Assembly: GCA_902495155.1 (NCBI GenBank)
Contig: CABUWD010000020.1
Span: forward strand, 1 to 21,314
Direction of reading: 5' to 3'
DNA: 21,314 bases
DNA from: an uncultured Collinsella sp.
GTDB taxonomy: Bacteria; Actinomycetota; Coriobacteriia; Coriobacteriales; Coriobacteriaceae
Below the pieces are notes generated by a model. The model did not search any database. It had not been told where the DNA came from and saw only the letters and a program-made list of their open reading frames with translations. The position numbers and the translations under genes were made by a program. This document shows positions 14,197 to 19,323 of the stretch, piece after piece. Each line of letters starts with the position of its first letter. The first letter of the stretch is position 1.

Positions 14197-15711
14197 TTAC
14201 GCCTGAGCGTTGGCGAAGGCCTGCTTGGCGCCCTCGGCACGCACGACAGCGAGCGCGCTGACGACAAACTCCTCAAGACCTGCGATCTGCGTAAGGTCCT
14301 CGCCCCACATCTGCTCGTTGGTGAGCACGTCGTGCACCAGCTGGGCATCGTCGGCGCCGGCATGGGCGGCGTAGAAGTCGAGCACGAAGGCGTCGTCCTG
14401 AGCGGTGTACTCGGTGCCGTCGGAGCGACGCAGGTGCAGGCCGTCGCCCTCACGGGACACGAGCTCCTGCGTGTAGAAGGAGATGAGCGTAGCGAGGCTC
14501 GTCGCCAGGCACTTGGGCAGGTTGCCGGTCTCGGCAACGTAGTCCTTGAGCGTGGGCAGGTCGCGAGCGCGCCACTTAGCCGTGGAGTTGAGGCAGATGG
14601 AGAGCAGCGCATGATCAATAAACGGGTTGTCGAAGCGGTTTTCGACGGCGGCGGCAAAGGCCTTGCAGTCCTCGACATCCAAGTCGGCGGCAAGCGTCGG
14701 AATGACCTCGTCGTAGAGCATGGTGTTCATGAAGCCGCGAATGGTCTCGTCATGCATGCAGTCGCGCACGATATCAAAGCCGGCAACCCAGGAGCCCGGA
14801 ACGAAGGCGGTGTGGGCACCGTTGAGGATGCGGACCTTGCGCTTTTTGTACGGGGTGACGTCGGGAGTCACAAAGACACCCGGAAGACCAGCCTTCACAA
14901 AGGGAAGCTTCTCGGCAAGCGACTCGTCGCCCTGGATGCCCCACATCTGGAAGGGCTCGCGCACGGCCAGGAAGGGATCCTCGTAGCCCAGACGCTCAGC
15001 CACCGCGGCGGCCTCGGATGCGTCGCGGATACGGCCCGGTACGATGGTGTCGACGAGCGTGGTGCAGACGGTGCAGTCGTTGGCCATCCACTGCGCAAAC
15101 TCGTCCTCCCAGCCCCAGTCGCTCACATACTGGTTCATGATGCGCAGCAACTCCTCGCCGTTGTGATCGATGAGCTCGCAGGCGAGGACGATGACGCCCG
15201 GCTTACCGGCAGCCCAGCGGGTGTGGAGCACCTGGGCAAGCTTGGCGGGGAAGCTCGCGGGTGGCATGTCGTCGGCCTTGCAGGACGGGTCATAGGCGAT
15301 ACCGGCCTCGGTGGTGTTGGAGACGATAATCTCCAGGTCGTCAGAGACGGCGACCTCCATCATGGCGCGGTAGTCGTCCTCGCGGTACGGGTTGATGCAG
15401 CGGCTGCAAGCGCTAATCACGCGGGACTCGTCGACCGTGTTGCCGTCCTCCTTGCCGCGCACCAGCACGGTATACAGGGCGTCCTGGGCATTGATGCCGT
15501 CGGCAAAGCCAAAGGCACCGCTGATGGGCTGCACCATGACGACCTTGCCGTTCCAGCCGGTGGCCTCGTTGCCCATGTCAAAGAAGCGGTCGACGAAGGC
15601 GCGCAGGAAATTGCCCTCGCCAAACTGCAGAACCTTCTCGGGAGCATCCTTGGGCAGCAAATAGCCCTTGTAGCCGATCTTCTCGAGCGCATCGTAGCTG
15701 ATGTTCTCCAT
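14197..15711 (-). CDS. uxaB: Tagaturonate reductase (altronate oxidoreductase) UxaB
   Basis: UxaB reduces D-tagaturonate to D-altronate with NADH, the second step of galacturonate breakdown. The 504-residue protein has the long-chain mannitol/polyol dehydrogenase fold: an N-terminal nucleotide-binding half (VLQFGEGNFLRAF, with EGNFLRAF typical of the family) and the catalytic signature KKRKVRILNGAHT in the second half, where Lys, Asn and His are the family's active residues. The ATG at 15711 follows AAGGAGAGACACAG. It lies between uxaC and uxaA in the order of the pathway, 96 bases after uxaC. A terminator-like hairpin in that gap may lower its expression relative to uxaC. The related fructuronate reductase UxuB is possible by fold, but the uxaA/uxaC context favours UxaB. 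Confidence 0.93.
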   Translation of the reverse strand: MENISYDALEKIGYKGYLLPKDAPEKVLQFGEGNFLRAFVDRFFDMGNEATGWNGKVVMVQPISGAFGFADGINAQDALYTVLVRGKEDGNTVDESRVISACSRCINPYREDDYRAMMEVAVSDDLEIIVSNTTEAGIAYDPSCKADDMPPASFPAKLAQVLHTRWAAGKPGVIVLACELIDHNGEELLRIMNQYVSDWGWEDEFAQWMANDCTVCTTLVDTIVPGRIRDASEAAAVAERLGYEDPFLAVREPFQMWGIQGDESLAEKLPFVKAGLPGVFVTPDVTPYKKRKVRILNGAHTAFVPGSWVAGFDIVRDCMHDETIRGFMNTMLYDEVIPTLAADLDVEDCKAFAAAVENRFDNPFIDHALLSICLNSTAKWRARDLPTLKDYVAETGNLPKCLATSLATLISFYTQELVSREGDGLHLRRSDGTEYTAQDDAFVLDFYAAHAGADDAQLVHDVLTNEQMWGEDLTQIAGLEEFVVSALAVVRAEGAKQAFANAQA

Positions 15712-15746
15712 CTGTGTCTCTCCTTAGATAGCTGTTAGCGTGCAAG

Positions 15747-15782
15747 CAAAACGGGGGCGCCGCGTGTGGCAACGGCGCTCCC
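15747..15782 (-). terminator. Attenuator-like hairpin between uxaC and uxaB
   Basis: GGGGGCGCCG (15753-15762) pairs with CGGCGCTCCC (15773-15782) with one mismatch. On the minus strand it is followed by GTTTTGCTTG, a broken T-tract. Because it sits inside the apparent uxaCBA operon, partial termination is more likely than a full stop. Confidence 0.55.
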
Positions 15783-15807
15783 GAGTTCGATGTGATTCGA
15801 TGCAGGC

Positions 15808-17235
15808 TTATGCCTCGACGGTGTCCAAATCAAAGCCAAAGTAGCGGACCGCGTTGTTGTAGCTGATGTCGCGCACGATACTGCCCAGCAGCTCCATGTC
15901 GGCCGGGTACTTGCCCTGCTCGACCCACTCGCCGATCACGCTGCACAGCACGCGACGGAAGTACTCGTGGCGCGGATAGGACAGGAAGGAGCGGGAATCG
16001 GTAAGCATGCCCACAAAGTTGCCCAACACGCCCTCGTTAGCCAGAGCCGTAAGCTGCTCGCGCATGCCGACCTCGTTGTCGTTGAACCACCAGGCGGAGC
16101 CGTTCTGGATCTTACCGGCAGTCGGAGCCTCCTGGAAACAGCCCATGACGGTATCGATCATGGTGTTGTCGATGGGATTCAAGCTGTACAGGATGGTCTT
16201 GGGCAAGCCGCAGGTCTCCTGGATGGAGTTGAGGAAATCGGCGAGCTGGTCGGACGGCGTGTAGTTGGAGATGCAGTCATAACCGGTATCGGGGCCGAGC
16301 TTGGCAAACATGGCGCGGTTGTTGTCGCGCTTGCAGCCAAAGTGTAGCTGCATGGCCCAGCCCAGGCGGACATACTCGCCGGCAACGAACTGCATAAAGG
16401 CAGTCTTGTACTTGAGGACCTCTTCCTCGGTAAGCGGCTCGGCAGCCAGACCCTTGGCAAAGATAGCCTCGATCTCGTCGGCGGTAGCCGGGACGTACAT
16501 AACGTAGTCGAGTGCGTGGTCGGAGGCGCGGCAGCCCAGCTCGTGAGCAACGTCGTAGCGCTTGGAAATGGCAGCCTTCATGCCCTCAAAGTCGCTGACC
16601 TCAACGCCGGCAACCTCGGAAAGGTGCTTGCAGTAGTCGGCAAACTCCTGGCCGCGCTCGATGCGCAAAGCGGCATCGGGGCGCATGGCGGGAACGACCT
16701 GAACGTCAAAGCTGTCGTCGGCTGCAATCTTTTTGTGCCACTCAAAGCTGTCGGCGGGGTCGTCAGTAGTGCAGATCATGCGGACGTTGGACTGCTTGAT
16801 CAGGTTGCGGCAGGTAAAGCTAGCCTCGGCGAGCTTGGCGTTGGCAAGGTCCCAAACCTCCTGGGCAGTCTTGCCGTTGAGGACGCCCTCGTAGCCAAAG
16901 TAGCGCTTAAGCTCCAGGTGGCTCCACTCAAAGACGGGGTTGCCGACGCAGCGACCCAGGGTCTCGGCCCACTTTTGGAACTTCTCGCGAGCAGGGGCGT
17001 CGCCAGTGATAAAGCGCTCGTCGACGCCGTTGGCACGCATCAGGCGCCACTTGTAGTGGTCGCCGCCCAGCCAAACCTCGGTGATGTTCTCGAAACGCTT
17101 GTCCTCCCAAATCTCCTTAGGAGAAATGTGGCAGTGATAGTCGACGATGGGCATGCCCTCGGCAAAGTTGTGGAACAGCTCCTCGCCGGTCTTGGTGCTC
17201 AGCAGGAAATCCTGATCGTCCATAAAGTTTTTCAT
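15808..17235 (-). CDS. uxaC: Glucuronate/galacturonate isomerase UxaC
   Basis: UxaC converts D-galacturonate to D-tagaturonate (and D-glucuronate to D-fructuronate), the entry step into the pathway. The 475-residue protein matches family length. It has the amidohydrolase-fold metal site VDYHCHISPKEI with His34 and His36, the core VRMICTTDDPAD, LQLHFG-type strand (AMQLHFGCKRDNN) and the C-terminal LTDSRSFLSYPRHEYFRR, strongly conserved in UxaC. The ATG at 17235 follows AAAGGGGCTGTTTG. The frame stays open upstream to 17379, but that stretch holds the promoter and operators and is not coding. It is the first gene of uxaCBA and is regulated from a promoter with two near-perfect LacI-type operators and the upstream direct-repeat element. 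Confidence 0.97.
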   Translation of the reverse strand: MKNFMDDQDFLLSTKTGEELFHNFAEGMPIVDYHCHISPKEIWEDKRFENITEVWLGGDHYKWRLMRANGVDERFITGDAPAREKFQKWAETLGRCVGNPVFEWSHLELKRYFGYEGVLNGKTAQEVWDLANAKLAEASFTCRNLIKQSNVRMICTTDDPADSFEWHKKIAADDSFDVQVVPAMRPDAALRIERGQEFADYCKHLSEVAGVEVSDFEGMKAAISKRYDVAHELGCRASDHALDYVMYVPATADEIEAIFAKGLAAEPLTEEEVLKYKTAFMQFVAGEYVRLGWAMQLHFGCKRDNNRAMFAKLGPDTGYDCISNYTPSDQLADFLNSIQETCGLPKTILYSLNPIDNTMIDTVMGCFQEAPTAGKIQNGSAWWFNDNEVGMREQLTALANEGVLGNFVGMLTDSRSFLSYPRHEYFRRVLCSVIGEWVEQGKYPADMELLGSIVRDISYNNAVRYFGFDLDTVEA

Positions 17236-17287
17236 CAAACAGCCCCTTTGCTGGCAAGGCGGGCGCACGGCGCGCTCGTTATCCTTT

Positions 17288-17303
17288 AGGTGAACGTTCA
17301 CTA
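17288..17303. promoter_or_regulatory. LacI-type operator O2 of the uxaC promoter
   Basis: AGGTGAACGTTCACTA has the full GTGAACGTTCAC palindrome (centre 17295.5), right at the predicted transcription start and 38 bp from O1. Confidence 0.85.
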
Positions 17304-17332
17304 TACTAATCCATTGCACCTCAAAAGGTGAA
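17303..17332 (-). promoter_or_regulatory. Predicted uxaCBA promoter
   Basis: Minus-strand TTCACC (17332-17327) from operator O1 acts as the -35 and TAGTAT (17308-17303) follows after 18 bases as the -10; the overlapping TATAGT is an alternative. Both operators flank this core, so repression by blocking polymerase is expected. Confidence 0.5.
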
Positions 17333-17341
17333 CGTTCACCT
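17326..17341. promoter_or_regulatory. LacI-type operator O1 of the uxaC promoter (perfect 16-bp palindrome)
   Basis: AGGTGAACGTTCACCT is a perfect palindrome and the best copy in the window; it defines the consensus (centre 17333.5). It overlaps the -35. The LacI-family gene starting at 18775, about 1.4 kb away, is the natural candidate for its binding protein. Confidence 0.85.
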
Positions 17342-17354
17342 AACCACCACGGGG

Positions 17355-17382
17355 TGAACGGTAGATTTTGCCCGTTCAACGG
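17355..17382 (-). promoter_or_regulatory. 28-bp upstream direct-repeat element, copy 3 (uxaC promoter)
   Basis: TGAACGG (17355) and TCAACGG (17376) on the plus strand are direct repeats 21 bp apart with TAGATTTTGCCCGT between. It starts 21.5 bp from the centre of O1. It matches copy 2 at 22 of 28 positions by eye and shares length, spacing and location with all copies. Confidence 0.65.
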
Positions 17383-17478
17383 TTGCTGGAGATGTGACTT
17401 GCATGTATTGCGGACTGTTTGGCGTCCCCGAACACCGAACTTGAGAGCTTTTGCTCAGGTGGGTCATGTCCCGATGTA

Positions 17479-17663
17479 CATTTTTGGGAGTATTCAGCAT
17501 TGGAGCGCGCCGTGTGCCATCCTCAGCGTCCTATTTGGAACGCAGATAGCGCCCGATCGGCATAAAAAGTGCCCCCGATGGCAAATTACGCCATCGGGGG
17601 CACTTAAAACAGTCGTTCTGCACCTCATTCAGGGCATGCCAATGCTGAATACTCCCAAAAATG
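17479..17663. repeat. 185-bp element bounded by perfect 25-bp inverted repeats
   Basis: The arm at 17479-17503 (CATTTTTGGGAGTATTCAGC plus five more bases) is the exact reverse complement of 17639-17663. Similarity continues outward for three more bases with one mismatch. The 135 bp between hold the regulator's terminator and no gene. It resembles a MITE-like or other mobile non-coding repeat. With the uxaC control region it accounts for the 460-bp gap 17236-17695; 17383-17478 shows only a minor hairpin around 17440-17460. Confidence 0.7.
17564..17605 (-). terminator. Intrinsic terminator of the LacI-family gene
   Basis: AAGTGCCCCCGATGGC (17567-17582) and its exact complement at 17590-17605 form a 16-bp perfect stem with a seven-base loop. 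The minus strand follows with TTTTTATGCC, so it ends transcription from the regulator. It lies about 90 bases past the regulator stop, inside the inverted-repeat element. Confidence 0.88.
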
Positions 17664-17695
17664 CACGTCGCAAGAGGGGGTACCTGCTCAATCGG

Positions 17696-18775
17696 CTAAA
17701 TACCCGCAAGTTCGCAGTAGCGATCGACATTGCTGGCAAATACCATCTCGACGGCGCCCTTCTGGACGGGCACCGTCGGGGTCCTTCCCCACAGCAGATA
17801 ATCGCCCAGCGTCTTAGCGCCGCGATACGCCAGGCTCGTCGGGTCCTTATAGACAATATTGGTAAAGATACCGCGGCGCAAGGCCAGAGCACTTTCGGGA
17901 AACAGGTCGTTGCCGATCACCATGACCTGACCGGCCTTGCCGGTCGAGACGAGCGCGTCGGCAACCACTTCGGAACCAACGGCAAAAACGCTACAGATAA
18001 GTTCGGGGGCGTCCGGCGCACTCAAGCGCTTTTCGAGCTCATGCTCGAGTTGTTTGACTTGCGCATGGGCACCTGCAAGATCCTCAACCTGCCATGGAAT
18101 ATCACGTTCGCGCAGGTAATTGTGGAAGGCGCGGGCGGTTAGATAGTGCGAATCGGTATATGGGTCGCCTGTCAAAAGGAGCACGCGGGCGTCGGCCCCA
18201 GAAGCATGGACCAGGTTTGCCGCCTGCTCGGCCATAAGGCTGCCTGCCGTCGAATAATCGGCCAAGCTCGCACCCAAACGATTCAAATGCGGACGGTCGC
18301 CGTCGACAAGCTCAATCGTCACGCCCGCCTCGGCGATCTGCCCCAAAAGCTCAGTCGCACGATCGTCGCCCGGCGCATAGGCAAGCAAGCCATCAATCTT
18401 CTCGCCCACCTGCAGACGCTCGTCGATTTGCTCGAGTGCATCAGCGTAGCCGCCCACGCCAAATTCAACGCGCTCAACCGTAATGCCCCGGTCGATGACC
18501 TCCTGTTCAAAGCGATTGCAGCCTTCCCACAGGTAACGAAAAAAGTACGCTCCCTCGCGCGATGCGCGGGGCAGGCAAAACACCAGATTGATATCCTTGC
18601 GGCGCAGGCTTGAGGCACTTGTGTTGCGGTGATAGCCCATGGCCTCGGCCTTAGCGTTCACCTTGGCGCGCACGGATTCGCTCACGCCGGCCTTTCCCGT
18701 CAGAGCCTTGTGCACGGTATTGATGGAAACGCCAAGCTCGGCGGCTATGTCCTTCATGGTTACGCGAGCGCTCAT
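17696..18775 (-). CDS. LacI-family transcriptional regulator, probable repressor of the pectin/galacturonate locus
   Basis: The 359-residue protein has a LacI helix-turn-helix at residues about 5-50 (VTMKDIAAELGVSINTVHKAL, hinge region up to LRRKDINLVF) and a periplasmic-binding-protein-like sensor domain from about residue 63 to the end. The sensor is of the type with YFFRYLWEGC and LLLTGDP...SHYLTARAF. Divergence from the model LacI core in the sensor makes the ligand unreadable. It is transcribed on the same strand as uxaCBA, upstream of it, with its own terminator. LacI proteins bind palindromes with a central CpG, so it is the likely binder of the six AACGTT-core sites at uxaC, the transporter and GH105. 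The inducer would plausibly be galacturonate or a pathway intermediate. The ATG at 18775 follows ACGGAG. Confidence 0.92.
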   Translation of the reverse strand: MSARVTMKDIAAELGVSINTVHKALTGKAGVSESVRAKVNAKAEAMGYHRNTSASSLRRKDINLVFCLPRASREGAYFFRYLWEGCNRFEQEVIDRGITVERVEFGVGGYADALEQIDERLQVGEKIDGLLAYAPGDDRATELLGQIAEAGVTIELVDGDRPHLNRLGASLADYSTAGSLMAEQAANLVHASGADARVLLLTGDPYTDSHYLTARAFHNYLRERDIPWQVEDLAGAHAQVKQLEHELEKRLSAPDAPELICSVFAVGSEVVADALVSTGKAGQVMVIGNDLFPESALALRRGIFTNIVYKDPTSLAYRGAKTLGDYLLWGRTPTVPVQKGAVEMVFASNVDRYCELAGI

Positions 18776-18805
18776 GCGGTTACTCCGTTATAGATAAGTT
18801 GCCAA

Positions 18806-18834
18806 TTAATAGTCCAGTTAACGATACCCCAAAA
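18806..18834 (-). promoter_or_regulatory. Possible promoter of the LacI-family gene
   Basis: Minus-strand TTTTGG (18834-18829) and TATTAA (18811-18806) are separated by 17 bases, with the start codon about 30 bases downstream. Neither hexamer is strong. No AGGTGAACGTTCACCT-type site was found here, so autoregulation is not evident. Confidence 0.35.
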
Positions 18835-18865
18835 ATACTCTTCGACTCGCCGTGCTCTCCCTCAA

Positions 18866-18906
18866 ATGCACAAAGCGCCCCGCGAACGGATGCCCGCGGA
18901 GCGCTT
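18866..18906 (-). terminator. Intrinsic terminator after the FeoB-associated gene
   Basis: AAGCGCCCCGCG (18873-18884) pairs with CGCGGAGCGCTT (18895-18906) with one mismatch. The minus strand continues TTTGTGCATTTG. It lies 14 bases after the small gene's stop. Confidence 0.75.
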
Positions 18907-18919
18907 GGATGTCCGGACC

Positions 18920-19120
18920 TTATTTGATACCGCGACCCAAGTCTTCGGCGATTTTGTCTACGCCCTTAAGTGCAGCGCACGTCTTTTTGTTGGAGCAATG
19001 CCCCGTGCAAACGCCACCCTGAGCGCAGTCGGCGCAGGTGCCCTTGCGGTAGATGCGCACGCACACGGCGACAAACGCAACGCCGATAACAGCCAGTACA
19101 ACAATATCGATAGGTGCCAT
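18920..19120 (-). CDS. FeoB-associated Cys-rich membrane protein
   Basis: This 66-residue protein has one N-terminal transmembrane helix (residues about 4-22, IDIVVLAVIGVAFVAVCVRI). A short Cys-rich segment follows: CADC, GVCTGHC and KKTC give six cysteines within about 20 residues. That is the layout of the FeoB-associated family found next to ferrous-iron transporters in anaerobes; its function is thought to support FeoB but is not firmly established. The ATG at 19120 follows a strong AGGAGG six bases upstream. It lies downstream of feoB on the same strand, but a terminator and a repeat element sit between, so it may have its own promoter or depend on read-through. A weak TTTTTG/TAAAGT pair lies upstream. 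Confidence 0.88.
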   Translation of the reverse strand: MAPIDIVVLAVIGVAFVAVCVRIYRKGTCADCAQGGVCTGHCSNKKTCAALKGVDKIAEDLGRGIK

Positions 19121-19178
19121 AGCAAGCCTCCTCTAGTTAACCACCACTTACTTTACCCCATTCTCCACCTACCAAAAA

Positions 19179-19255
19179 GGGACAGGTTTATTTTGGTCGG
19201 TTTTATCTGCGGAAACGCCACATCTTAACTTCTGGGACAAAGTAATCTGTCTCCC
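19179..19255. repeat. REP-like imperfect inverted repeat (GGGACAG ... CTGTCTCCC)
   Basis: The left end GGGACAGGTTTATTTTGGTC and the right end, read in reverse complement (GGGAGACAGATTACTTTGTC), are similar, forming an imperfect inverted repeat of 77 bp with no coding capacity. The GGGACAG...TTT ends recall extragenic repeats associated with RAYT-type transposases in other bacteria. No transposase is in the window, so this would be a non-autonomous copy. Confidence 0.5.
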
Positions 19256-19261
19256 ATGCAC

Positions 19262-19294
19262 AAAAAGCCCGAGTGTCGCTGGGACACCCGGGCT
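19262..19294 (-). terminator. Intrinsic terminator of feoB
   Basis: AGCCCGAGTGTC (19266-19277) pairs with GACACCCGGGCT (19283-19294) with one mismatch and a five-base loop; the minus strand continues TTTTTGTGC. It lies 29 bases after the feoB stop. Confidence 0.88.
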
Positions 19295-19323
19295 CGTGAA
19301 AAGGGGCTAATCCTTATTCGGAA

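Noticed and set aside
17236..17379. N-terminal extension of UxaC up to 17379
   Set aside because: The extra 48 residues would be encoded by the promoter and both operators; the ATG at 17235 has a good ribosome site and gives the normal family length.
17354..18142. Plus-strand open frame running from the uxaC control region into the regulator
   Set aside because: It covers the 28-bp element, inverted repeats and terminator, then runs antisense to the LacI-family gene, with no ribosome site or domain.
2308..19255. Possible CRISPR array or tandem repeat units among the short repeats
   Set aside because: The repeated motifs are isolated promoter elements and inverted repeats, not regularly spaced direct repeats with spacers; no cas-like gene is present.
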